In this document: positions 8,556-16,954 of the stretch, piece by piece | Layout of the letters: each line of letters opens with the position of its first letter | How positions within the stretch are numbered: position 1 is the first letter of the stretch | Origin: Cellulophaga fucicola | Lineage (GTDB): Bacteria; Bacteroidota; Bacteroidia; Flavobacteriales; Flavobacteriaceae | DNA length: 59,562 bases | Direction: 5' to 3' | Assembly (NCBI RefSeq): GCF_900119145.1 | Contig: NZ_FPIY01000008.1 | Location: 1 to 59,562 of the forward strand | Position numbers and translations under genes: made by a program | The notes under the pieces: model-generated | The model's input: the letters and a program-made list of their open reading frames with translations, nothing else | Told to the model about the DNA's origin: nothing | Databases searched by the model: none

Positions 8556-9953
8556 ATGAAATATAATCTAACATCACACTACAAAAAAATATTAGCAGAT
8601 ACTATTACTCCTGTTAGTATGTACTTAAAAATTAGAGATAAGTTTCCTAATAGCATTTTATTAGAAAGTAGTGACTACCACGCAAACAATAATAGTTTTT
8701 CTTATATCTGTTGCAACCCTATTGCTTCTATTAAAATAGAAAACGAAACAATACTAGAAAACTACCCAGATGGCACTAGCCAAACTACCGTTATAGATAA
8801 AACTGTAGATGTTGCCACTGTTCTACATAACTTTAGTACTAAGTTTAGTTCTTCTAATAATGACTTTAAATTTATAAACAATGGTCTTTTTGGATATATG
8901 GCTTATGATTCTGTTCGTTATTTTGAAGATGTAAACATTACCAAAAAGGATAATTCTATTGTTATACCAGATATGTATTATGCGGTATATAAGAATGTAA
9001 TTGCTGTTGATCATTTTAAAAATGAAGCATACATATTTGCACATACTTATAACACAGAAAATAACATTCCAGAAATAGAACAATTATTAAACGTAAGAGA
9101 TTTTGCTACTTACAATTTTTCTAAAACAGGAGAAGCAACATCTAACTTAACAGATAACGACTTTTTAGAACAGGTAGATTTAGCTAAAAAACATTGTCAG
9201 CGTGGAGATGTTTTTCAATTGGTATTGTCTAGAAGATTTTCTCAGGAATTTAAAGGAGACGAATTTAATGTATACCGTGCCTTAAGATCGGTAAATCCAT
9301 CACCTTACTTATTCTATTTTGATTATGGCGACTTTAAAATATTTGGAAGCTCACCAGAAGCACAAATTATAGTTAAAGATGGCAAAGCAGAGATACACCC
9401 AATCGCAGGTACATTTAAACGTACTGGTAATGACGAAAAAGATGCTGTTCTTGCTAAAGAGTTAACAGAAGATAACAAAGAAAATAGCGAACACGTAATG
9501 CTGGTAGATTTAGCCAGAAACGATTTAAGCAGAAACGGAAATACTGTTACGGTAGAAAATTATAGAGAGGTTCAGTTTTTCTCCCACGTAATTCACTTAG
9601 TATCTAAGGTTACAGGAATAAAGAAAAAAGACATTCCTACTATGAAGGTTGTTGCAGATACGTTCCCTGCTGGCACACTTAGTGGCGCACCTAAACATAT
9701 GGCTATGCAACTTATAGAAAAATACGAAAAAACAAGTCGTGGTTACTATGGTGGCGCAATTGGATTTATGGATTTTAACGGAAACTTTAATCACGCTATA
9801 ATGATTAGAACTTTTCTTAGTAAAAATCACCAACTACATTACCAAGCAGGCGCTGGTTTAGTTGCGGCATCTAACCCACAAGACGAACTACAAGAAACAT
9901 ACAATAAATTAGGAGCACTAACTAAAGCTTTAGAAATAGCTGAGAACATTTAA
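8556..9953 (+). CDS. trpE: anthranilate synthase component I
   Basis: A 465-residue chorismate-binding enzyme that makes anthranilate from chorismate and ammonia, the first step of tryptophan synthesis. The C-terminal chorismate-binding domain is intact, with motifs such as FQLVLSRRF, PSPYLFYFDYGDFKIFGSSP, IAGTFKRTGN, ELTEDNKENSEHVMLVDLARND and ADTFPAGTLSGAPK. It is followed 4 bases later by trpG, its glutaminase partner, and is the first structural gene behind the attenuator. The N-terminal domain would hold the tryptophan feedback site. Confidence 0.96.
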   Translation: MKYNLTSHYKKILADTITPVSMYLKIRDKFPNSILLESSDYHANNNSFSYICCNPIASIKIENETILENYPDGTSQTTVIDKTVDVATVLHNFSTKFSSSNNDFKFINNGLFGYMAYDSVRYFEDVNITKKDNSIVIPDMYYAVYKNVIAVDHFKNEAYIFAHTYNTENNIPEIEQLLNVRDFATYNFSKTGEATSNLTDNDFLEQVDLAKKHCQRGDVFQLVLSRRFSQEFKGDEFNVYRALRSVNPSPYLFYFDYGDFKIFGSSPEAQIIVKDGKAEIHPIAGTFKRTGNDEKDAVLAKELTEDNKENSEHVMLVDLARNDLSRNGNTVTVENYREVQFFSHVIHLVSKVTGIKKKDIPTMKVVADTFPAGTLSGAPKHMAMQLIEKYEKTSRGYYGGAIGFMDFNGNFNHAIMIRTFLSKNHQLHYQAGAGLVAASNPQDELQETYNKLGALTKALEIAENI

Positions 9954-9957
9954 GACG

Positions 9958-10521
9958 ATGAAAAAAATACTAGTTATAGATAATTACGACAGTTTTACAT
10001 ACAATTTAGTGCACTACCTAGAAGATTTAGATTGTGATGTTACAGTAAAACGAAACGACCAATTAACACTGAAAGAAGTAGATGCTTTTGAAAAAATAGT
10101 ACTTTCTCCAGGTCCAGGTATACCCGACGAGGCTGGTTTATTAAAACAAATAATAGCAAAATATGCACCTACTAAAACTATTTTAGGTGTTTGTTTAGGA
10201 CAACAAGCCATTGGCGAAGTTTTTGGCGGTTCTTTAATTAATTTAGAACAAGTTTACCACGGTATTGCTACCACTATTACAGTTATTAAAGACGATGTTT
10301 TATTTAATGGTTTAGGCAAAGAATTAAAAGTTGGTCGTTACCATTCTTGGGTTGTTAATCCAGATTTGCCAGAAGTTCTAGAAGCTACTTCTGTTGATGA
10401 AAACGGACAAATAATGTCTTTACGCCATAAGGCTTATGATGTTAACGCAGTACAGTTTCACCCAGAATCTGTATTAACACCAGAAGGAAAACAAATGCTA
10501 AAAAATTGGGTAAATAAGTAA
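9958..10521 (+). CDS. trpG: anthranilate synthase component II (glutamine amidotransferase)
   Basis: A 187-residue class I glutamine amidotransferase that supplies ammonia to TrpE. The triad is visible: the nucleophile Cys in GVCLGQQAIGE, and His and Glu in QFHPESVL. The N-terminal signature IDNYDSFTYNLVHYLE and the oxyanion segment LSPGPGIP are present. In many bacteria the same subunit also serves p-aminobenzoate synthase. No second glutaminase is in the window, so that possibility stays open. There is a gap of 47 bases to trpD. Confidence 0.95.
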   Translation: MKKILVIDNYDSFTYNLVHYLEDLDCDVTVKRNDQLTLKEVDAFEKIVLSPGPGIPDEAGLLKQIIAKYAPTKTILGVCLGQQAIGEVFGGSLINLEQVYHGIATTITVIKDDVLFNGLGKELKVGRYHSWVVNPDLPEVLEATSVDENGQIMSLRHKAYDVNAVQFHPESVLTPEGKQMLKNWVNK

Positions 10522-10568
10522 AATAGATCGATATCAAAATTTTACTTATTCATTAATAAAAATTAAAG

Positions 10569-11561
10569 ATGAAAACAATATTAAATAGATTAATTAATCA
10601 CGAAATTCTTGGAAAAGAAGATGCCAAAAATGTATTGGTAAACATTGCTAAGGGTGATTACAATACAAGTCAGATTGCAGCTTTCTTAACTGTTTATATG
10701 ATGCGTAGCGTTACTATTGAAGAGTTAGAAGGTTTTAGAGATGCATTACTAAACCTTTGCTTAGCTGTAGATTTATCTGCATATAACCCAGTAGATTTAT
10801 GTGGCACTGGTGGCGATGGTAAAGATACTTTTAACATTTCTACACTTGCCTCTTTTGTAACTGCGGGGGCTGGTATAAAAGTTACCAAGCACGGTAACTA
10901 TGGCGTATCTAGCAAATGTGGTAGTAGCAACGTAATGGAATCTTTAGGTATAAAATTTAGTAGTGATATTAGCTTTTTAGAAAAAACAATAGACCAAGCT
11001 GGTATTTGTGTATTACACGCACCACTTTTTCATCCAGCTATGAAAAACGTTGCACCAATACGTAAAGAGTTGGCAGTAAAAACATTCTTTAATATGTTAG
11101 GCCCCATGGTAAATCCTGCCTTTCCTAAAAACCAAATGGTGGGTGTTTTTAATTTAGAATTAGCTAGAATGTATGGCTACCTTTATCAAAATACAGATAA
11201 AAACTTTACCGTTTTACACGCCTTAGATGGGTATGATGAAATTAGCTTAACAGGGAACACAAAGACAATCTCTCGTTTATCAGAAAGTATGCTTAAACCA
11301 GAAGATTTTGGAGTACAAAAAATAAAACAATCAGATATTGTTGGCGGAGAAACCGTTGAAGATTCTGCTAAAATATTTGTAGACATCTTAAGCGGTAAAG
11401 GTACAGATCCACAAAACAATGTGGTTTGTGCTAATGCAGGTATAGCAATTGCTACTGTAGAAAATATAAGCCCTAGAGAAGGCTTTTTAAAAGCACAAGA
11501 ATCTTTGCGTAGTGGTAAAGGTTTAGAAGCATTAAAAAAATTACAAAAGCTAAGTGCATAA
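10569..11561 (+). CDS. trpD: anthranilate phosphoribosyltransferase
   Basis: A 330-residue enzyme that transfers phosphoribose from PRPP to anthranilate. The glycine-rich PRPP loop CGTGGDGKDTFNIS and the segment KHGNYGVSSKCGSSNVMESLG are intact, and the length is normal for the family. The stop TAA is directly followed by the ATG of trpC, so translation is probably coupled. Confidence 0.96.
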   Translation: MKTILNRLINHEILGKEDAKNVLVNIAKGDYNTSQIAAFLTVYMMRSVTIEELEGFRDALLNLCLAVDLSAYNPVDLCGTGGDGKDTFNISTLASFVTAGAGIKVTKHGNYGVSSKCGSSNVMESLGIKFSSDISFLEKTIDQAGICVLHAPLFHPAMKNVAPIRKELAVKTFFNMLGPMVNPAFPKNQMVGVFNLELARMYGYLYQNTDKNFTVLHALDGYDEISLTGNTKTISRLSESMLKPEDFGVQKIKQSDIVGGETVEDSAKIFVDILSGKGTDPQNNVVCANAGIAIATVENISPREGFLKAQESLRSGKGLEALKKLQKLSA

Positions 11562-12344
11562 ATGGATATCTTAGAAAAAATAGTACTAGACAAACGCAAG
11601 GAGGTGGATTTAAGAAAATCTCTTATTCCTGTATCGCAATTAGAAGCTTCGGTTTTGTTTAACAGACAAACTAGTTCTTTAGCTAGCGCATTAAAAAATA
11701 GTACCTCTGGCATTATTGCCGAACACAAAAGAAGGTCTCCTTCTAAAGCTGTAATAAATAATAGCTTATCTGTGCAAGATGTTGCTACTGGTTACCAAGA
11801 CGCTGGCGTTTGTGGTATGTCTGTTTTAACAGATGGCAAATATTTTGGAGGCTCATTAGACGATTTACTAACTGCAAGAGCAGCTGTACAAATGCCGCTA
11901 TTACGCAAAGAGTTTATTATAGATGAATACCAAATACTAGAAGCTAAAGCCTACGGAGCAGATGTTATTTTATTAATAGCTGCTATATTAACTAGAGAAG
12001 AAATAAAACAATTCTCTGAATTTGCAAAAAGCTTACATTTAGATGTTTTACTAGAGGTACATAACCAAGAAGAATTGCACAAGTCCATTATGCCTAGTTT
12101 AGATATGTTAGGCGTAAACAACCGTAATTTAAAGACTTTTACCGTTAGTCTAGAGACAAGTAAATCTTTATCTACTTTAATACCAAACGATTTTGTAAAA
12201 GTATCTGAAAGTGGTATTAGTAACATAGGAGCTATTAAAGAATTACAACCATATGGCTACAAAGGTTTTTTAATAGGTGAAAATTTTATGAAAACAGATA
12301 ACCCTGGCAAGAGTGCTACTAACTTTATAACATCTTTAATTTAA
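11562..12344 (+). CDS. trpC: indole-3-glycerol phosphate synthase
   Basis: A 260-residue TIM-barrel enzyme that decarboxylates and closes the ring of CdRP to give indole-3-glycerol phosphate. The catalytic/substrate segments IIAEHKRRSPSK, LRKEFIIDEYQI, LLEVHNQEE, GVNNRNLKTF and VSESGI are visible in barrel order. It is not fused to TrpF, unlike in E. coli. Its stop codon shares one base with the trpF start. Confidence 0.96.
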   Translation: MDILEKIVLDKRKEVDLRKSLIPVSQLEASVLFNRQTSSLASALKNSTSGIIAEHKRRSPSKAVINNSLSVQDVATGYQDAGVCGMSVLTDGKYFGGSLDDLLTARAAVQMPLLRKEFIIDEYQILEAKAYGADVILLIAAILTREEIKQFSEFAKSLHLDVLLEVHNQEELHKSIMPSLDMLGVNNRNLKTFTVSLETSKSLSTLIPNDFVKVSESGISNIGAIKELQPYGYKGFLIGENFMKTDNPGKSATNFITSLI

Positions 12345-12985
12345 TGAGGCTGAAAGTTTGTGGTATGAAGTATTTAGAGAATATGGAGGCAGTGGCAGCA
12401 TTGCAACCAGACTATTTAGGCTTTATATTTTGGGAACCTTCATCTAGGTATTTTAATGGCAAAATGGGAAATATCCCAGATGGCATTAAAAAAGTTGGTG
12501 TTTTTGTTGATGCTGATTTAGATTATGTTGTAGATAAAATTAACCAATATAATTTAGAAGCTGTACAACTACACGGTAAAGAATCTCCTGAGTTTTGTAA
12601 AGGATTACGAAATTCTAGTCTTGGATTAAAAGGGAAACAACCACAGATTATAAAAGTTTTTTCTATTAAAGATAGTTTTGACTTTAGCATCCTTACTCCT
12701 TTTGAAAAAGTATGCGACTATTTTTTGTTTGATACTAAAGGAAAATTGCCTGGTGGTAATGGTTATACTTTTAACTGGTCTGTTTTAGAAAATTACACAT
12801 CTACCAAACCTTATTTTTTAAGTGGTGGTATTGGCGTAAAAGATGTAGATAAGGTTAAATCTTTTTTACACACACCAGCATCTAAATACTGTGTTGCACT
12901 AGATGTAAATAGTAGTTTTGAAATAGAACCAGGACTAAAAAATATTGAAAAATTAAAAGAATTTAAAACAGCATTAAGTATCTAA
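12344..12985 (+). CDS. trpF: phosphoribosylanthranilate isomerase
   Basis: A 213-residue TIM-barrel isomerase converting PRA to CdRP. The catalytic Cys is in the N-terminal motif LKVCGMKY and the general acid Asp is in the segment DYFLFDTKGKLPGGNG. VQLHGKESPEF and LSGGIGVKDV (phosphate site) are also seen. The start overlaps the trpC stop by one base (TAATG). It is followed by a 31-base gap to trpB. Confidence 0.95.
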   Translation: MRLKVCGMKYLENMEAVAALQPDYLGFIFWEPSSRYFNGKMGNIPDGIKKVGVFVDADLDYVVDKINQYNLEAVQLHGKESPEFCKGLRNSSLGLKGKQPQIIKVFSIKDSFDFSILTPFEKVCDYFLFDTKGKLPGGNGYTFNWSVLENYTSTKPYFLSGGIGVKDVDKVKSFLHTPASKYCVALDVNSSFEIEPGLKNIEKLKEFKTALSI

Positions 12986-13016
12986 ACTAAGTACTTAAAA
13001 CTTAATACTAATTCAG

Positions 13017-14198
13017 ATGAATTATAATGTAACAGAAAAAGGATATTACGGAACATTTGGCGGTGCCTATATTCCAGAAATGTTATATCCTAACGTAGAA
13101 AATCTACGTAAAAATTACCTTAAAGTTATGGCAGAGCCAGACTTTAAAGCAGAGTTCGATCAGCTTTTAAAAGATTACGTAGGCAGACCTTCTCCTTTGT
13201 ATTTCGCAAAAAGATTATCAGAAAAATACAACACAAAAGTATATTTAAAAAGAGAAGACCTTAACCATACTGGTGCACATAAGGTTAACAATACTATTGG
13301 TCAGATTTTAATGGCCAAAAAATTAGGCAAGCAACGTATTATTGCAGAGACTGGCGCTGGTCAACACGGTGTTGCCACAGCTACTGTTTGCGCTCTAATG
13401 GGTATGGATTGCGTAGTTTATATGGGGGAGATTGATATTGCTCGCCAAGCACCAAACGTTGCTCGTATGAAAATGCTAGGCGCAGAAGTTAGACCTGCTC
13501 TTTCTGGCAGTAAAACACTTAAAGATGCAACCAACGAAGCTATTCGTGACTGGATTAACAACCCTGTAGACACACATTACATTATTGGTTCTGCTATTGG
13601 CCCGCATCCTTACCCAGATATGGTTACTAGATTTCAATCTATTATATCCGAAGAAATAAAGTGGCAACTAAAAGAAAAAGAAGGTCGTGAAAATCCCGAT
13701 TATGTAGTTGCTTGTATTGGTGGCGGTAGTAACGCTGCTGGTACATATTATCACTTTCTACACGAAGAAGAAGTTGGTATTATTGCTGTAGAAGCTGCTG
13801 GTAAAGGTATAAATTCTGGAGAAAGTGCTGCTACATCTGCACTTGGTAAAGAAGGTGTTATACACGGCTGTAAAACATTACTAATGCAAACCAATGACGG
13901 ACAAATTACAGAGCCCTACTCTATTTCTGCAGGGTTAGATTATCCTGGAGTTGGACCATTGCATGCGCACTTATACAAATCTGGAAGAGGAGAATTTTAT
14001 TCCGCTACAGATGATGAGGCAATGCAATCTGGTTTAGAATTAACAAAATTAGAAGGTATTATACCTGCTATAGAAAGCAGTCACGCTTTAGCTATTTTTA
14101 AACACAAAACTTTTAAACCAGACGATGTAGTTGTTATAAGCTTATCTGGTCGTGGAGATAAAGATTTAGATAATTACATTAAATATTTTAACTTATAA
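13017..14198 (+). CDS. trpB: tryptophan synthase beta chain
   Basis: A 393-residue PLP enzyme that joins indole and L-serine to form tryptophan. The PLP-binding Lys lies in LNHTGAHKVNNTIGQ, the catalytic Glu region is ETGAGQHGVATAT, and the phosphate-binding loop is GGGSNAAG. All are canonical for TrpB1, as expected for a gene next to trpA. There is a gap of 9 bases to trpA. Confidence 0.97.
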   Translation: MNYNVTEKGYYGTFGGAYIPEMLYPNVENLRKNYLKVMAEPDFKAEFDQLLKDYVGRPSPLYFAKRLSEKYNTKVYLKREDLNHTGAHKVNNTIGQILMAKKLGKQRIIAETGAGQHGVATATVCALMGMDCVVYMGEIDIARQAPNVARMKMLGAEVRPALSGSKTLKDATNEAIRDWINNPVDTHYIIGSAIGPHPYPDMVTRFQSIISEEIKWQLKEKEGRENPDYVVACIGGGSNAAGTYYHFLHEEEVGIIAVEAAGKGINSGESAATSALGKEGVIHGCKTLLMQTNDGQITEPYSISAGLDYPGVGPLHAHLYKSGRGEFYSATDDEAMQSGLELTKLEGIIPAIESSHALAIFKHKTFKPDDVVVISLSGRGDKDLDNYIKYFNL

Positions 14199-14207
14199 AA
14201 TTGTATA

Positions 14208-14969
14208 ATGAATAGAATTAATCAAAAAATGCAAGAAGACAAAAAACTTCTTTCATTGTACTTTACTGCAGGTTATCCAGAGCTTAACAACACAGTTAAA
14301 ATAATTAAAGATTTAGAGGCCAGCGGTATAGATATGATTGAAATTGGATTGCCTTTTAGCGATCCGTTAGCAGATGGACCTACTATACAAAACAGTTCTA
14401 CTATTGCGCTTAAAAATGGTATGACCACCAAATTACTTTTTGAGCAATTAAAAGATATACGTAAAACAGTTTCTATACCATTAATTATAATGGGGTACTT
14501 TAACCCAATGTTACAATACGGTGTTGAAGCATTTTGCGCAAAATGCGCAGAAATTGGTATAGATGGTTTAATTATGCCAGATTTACCTTTGGCTGTTTAT
14601 CAAGATGAATACGAGGCTATTTTTAAAAAACACAACCTAAAAAACATCTTTTTAATTACACCACAAACTAGTGACGAACGTATTAAGGAAATTGATAATG
14701 CATCTGATGCATTTATTTATATGGTAAGTTCTGCTAGTGTTACAGGTTCTAAAACTGGTTTTGGACAAGAACAAACAGATTATTTTGAGCGTATTGCGAG
14801 TATGAATCTTAAAAATCCGCAAATTATAGGATTTGGTATTAATAATAACGAAACCTATACACAAGCTACAAAAGAAACAAAAGGAGCAATTATTGGCTCT
14901 GCATTTATAAAACACCTAACAGAAAATGGTGCAGATACAATTTCAGATTTTGTACAAAAAATAAGATAA
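14208..14969 (+). CDS. trpA: tryptophan synthase alpha chain
   Basis: A 253-residue TIM-barrel lyase that cleaves indole-3-glycerol phosphate to indole, which is channelled to TrpB. The catalytic Glu is in IEIGLPFSDPLADGPTIQ and the catalytic Asp in GLIMPDLPL. The family phosphate loop (VSSASVTGSKTG, then GFGINN) is present. It is the last gene of the operon, followed by a strong terminator. Confidence 0.97.
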   Translation: MNRINQKMQEDKKLLSLYFTAGYPELNNTVKIIKDLEASGIDMIEIGLPFSDPLADGPTIQNSSTIALKNGMTTKLLFEQLKDIRKTVSIPLIIMGYFNPMLQYGVEAFCAKCAEIGIDGLIMPDLPLAVYQDEYEAIFKKHNLKNIFLITPQTSDERIKEIDNASDAFIYMVSSASVTGSKTGFGQEQTDYFERIASMNLKNPQIIGFGINNNETYTQATKETKGAIIGSAFIKHLTENGADTISDFVQKIR

Positions 14970-14990
14970 GAACTTATTTTTATAAACATA

Positions 14991-15024
14991 AAAAAGCTGT
15001 TTCATAATTGAAACAGCTTTTTTT
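14991..15024. terminator. bidirectional terminator between trpA and the GDPD gene
   Basis: A 13-pair stem, AAAAAGCTGTTTC and GAAACAGCTTTTT around ATAATT, with A and T runs on the two sides. It sits between convergent genes, so it can end the trp operon on the plus strand and the receptor-hydrolase-phosphodiesterase operon on the minus strand. Confidence 0.85.
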
Positions 15025-15044
15025 GGTTGTGGTTGTTTGTGTTA

Positions 15045-15980
15045 TTATTTTCTGTATTGTATGGCCTTGTTAGGGTAATCTGTAATTAAACCATCTACTC
15101 CCATTGCAAGTAAATTTTCCATATCAGTCTCATTATTAACTGTCCAAGGAATAACTTTCATATTTTTTGAGTGCAGTTCTGCTATTACTTCTTTAGACAA
15201 CATATTGTGTAACGGACTGTAAATTTGTGGTACAAACCCCAATGCTTTTAAATTTGTTTCTACATCATCTTTATACACCAAAGCAGCTATTGTATACTCT
15301 GGATAATTTTGATGCAAATACTGTAACACTCTAAAATCAAAACTTTGTAACACTACATTTTCAACCGCAATTTTATCTTTAATAGTTGCTATAACTAAAT
15401 CAGAAAAATCTTTTGGATTAGGGTGATAAATGCCATCGCCCTCTGGTAAACTCTTAATTTCTATATTGTATTTAATTGGCGCAGCATTACCTGCTGTTAA
15501 AGAATCTGCAAGTGCTATTACATCTAACAGCAAAGGTTTTGTTACAAACTGTTTTTCTTGCTCTGGAAAATTAATATTACCCATACTACCACAGTCGTAC
15601 TTTTGAGTTTGCTTATACGTATGCTGATAAATATTTAGAGCAATAGAATCTTTTTTAGCAATGGTTTGCCCAAGAGAATCTAAACAAAAAAGCGGGTTAA
15701 AATAAGGCTCATGAGACACCAAAACTTGCTTATCTTTAGTTACAGCCAAATCTAGCTCAATAGTATTTACACCAAGTTCTATTGCTTTTTTAAAGGCAGG
15801 CAAACTATTTTCTGGCATTAAGCCTCTAGCACCACGGTGACCTTCTAAATCAAAATTATAAGTTACCACTGTCTCTTCAACCGAAGCAGTTTCTTCTTTT
15901 ACTTCTTTCTTTTTATCGCTTTGCTTACAAGCAATAAAGCCTATGCTTATTAGGCTACAAATAACTAATTTTAATTTCAT
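15045..15980 (-). CDS. glycerophosphodiester phosphodiesterase, lipoprotein
   Basis: A 311-residue GDPD-family enzyme that hydrolyses glycerophosphodiesters to glycerol-3-phosphate and an alcohol. The lipoprotein signal ends in IGFIAC, so it is probably membrane-anchored in the periplasm or at the surface. Catalytic motifs are visible: the His/Arg pair and Glu in EGHRGARGLMPENSLPAF, ELDLAVTKDKQVLVSHEP, and NIEIKS further on. It ends VDGLITDYPNKA, typical of the barrel's last strand. Its ATG overlaps the stop of the upstream hydrolase gene (ATGA), so it belongs to that operon. Confidence 0.92.
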   Translation of the reverse strand: MKLKLVICSLISIGFIACKQSDKKKEVKEETASVEETVVTYNFDLEGHRGARGLMPENSLPAFKKAIELGVNTIELDLAVTKDKQVLVSHEPYFNPLFCLDSLGQTIAKKDSIALNIYQHTYKQTQKYDCGSMGNINFPEQEKQFVTKPLLLDVIALADSLTAGNAAPIKYNIEIKSLPEGDGIYHPNPKDFSDLVIATIKDKIAVENVVLQSFDFRVLQYLHQNYPEYTIAALVYKDDVETNLKALGFVPQIYSPLHNMLSKEVIAELHSKNMKVIPWTVNNETDMENLLAMGVDGLITDYPNKAIQYRK

Positions 15981-16930
15981 TTTATAATATTATTTAAAAA
16001 TGCAACCGTATTTACATACACACCTTGCCAGTCTTTGGATCTAATATCGCTTGCTATTACGTGATTTCCACTTTCTGGAAAAGCCATCTTTGCTTTATCT
16101 TCTTCTGGCGTACCAAGAGCATCATACATTACTTGCATTGCAGGTACAGAAACTACATTATCTTGCTCTTCTTCATTCTTGTAATAATACCCTAAAAACA
16201 CAGGACACGTAACTTTAGAAAAAGTCTCTGTTGTCATATTACTTTTCAGTAACGTAATTAAAGACACATAACCGTTTACGTGGTAATTAGTAGACCAGTA
16301 CTTTGCCTCTTCTTCTGGGCGTTTTTGCACTTGCATAGAACCTCCTAAAACTTTCATAAATTGTTCTTTTCCGCCTGGCTCTATAATTGCAGCCATTGCA
16401 GGATTAATTAAATCTATAAAAGGAGAATACAACACCAATGCTTTAATATCCTTGTCTTCTGCTGCCAAAGCCAAGCTTAAAGTACCACCTGTAGATGTAC
16501 TAATTACAATAACCTCTTCGCCTATTTGCTTACCATATGCTATAGCCTGCCTTGCAGAAGCTATGTAGTTTTCTGGTGTTAAATCTTCGAACGTATTGTC
16601 TCTGTAAATTCCGTGCTCTTCTAAACGAGCCATATATGTATTTGCATTAAAGTTTGCCGATAATTGAGACATTACTGGCTCTCCTTCTTGCTGACTTGCT
16701 CCAAAACCGTGTAAATACACAAAAGCTATAGGAGATTTTTTATATTTATAATCTTCCGACCAAATTATACGAGCCTCATTATCAGGCTTTATACCTACTA
16801 CATTTTTCTCGTTAATCTGAATATTTTCTTCTACTTCCTTTAAACTCTGCATTTTCACTGCTTTTTGCGCTGTTGCAAAAGAAACAATTACTAGAAACAA
16901 AGAAAGGATATATGTGTTTTTATTTTTCAT
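15977..16930 (-). CDS. secreted alpha/beta hydrolase (lipase/esterase-like)
   Basis: A 317-residue protein with a signal peptide (residues 1-21, ending FATAQ) and a serine alpha/beta-hydrolase fold. The oxyanion segment is FVYLHGFGAS. The nucleophile elbow reads VISTSTGGTL, so the usual GxSxG is SxSxG with the first Gly replaced. The catalytic His is in SGNHVIASD and the acid is probably in the region before it. It resembles monoglyceride lipase/carboxylesterase-like enzymes; the substrate is not known. It lies 24 bases after the receptor gene and overlaps the GDPD gene by 4 bases. Confidence 0.85.
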   Translation of the reverse strand: MKNKNTYILSLFLVIVSFATAQKAVKMQSLKEVEENIQINEKNVVGIKPDNEARIIWSEDYKYKKSPIAFVYLHGFGASQQEGEPVMSQLSANFNANTYMARLEEHGIYRDNTFEDLTPENYIASARQAIAYGKQIGEEVIVISTSTGGTLSLALAAEDKDIKALVLYSPFIDLINPAMAAIIEPGGKEQFMKVLGGSMQVQKRPEEEAKYWSTNYHVNGYVSLITLLKSNMTTETFSKVTCPVFLGYYYKNEEEQDNVVSVPAMQVMYDALGTPEEDKAKMAFPESGNHVIASDIRSKDWQGVYVNTVAFLNNIIK

Positions 16931-16954
16931 TATATTGTTATTTAATTTTTTAGC

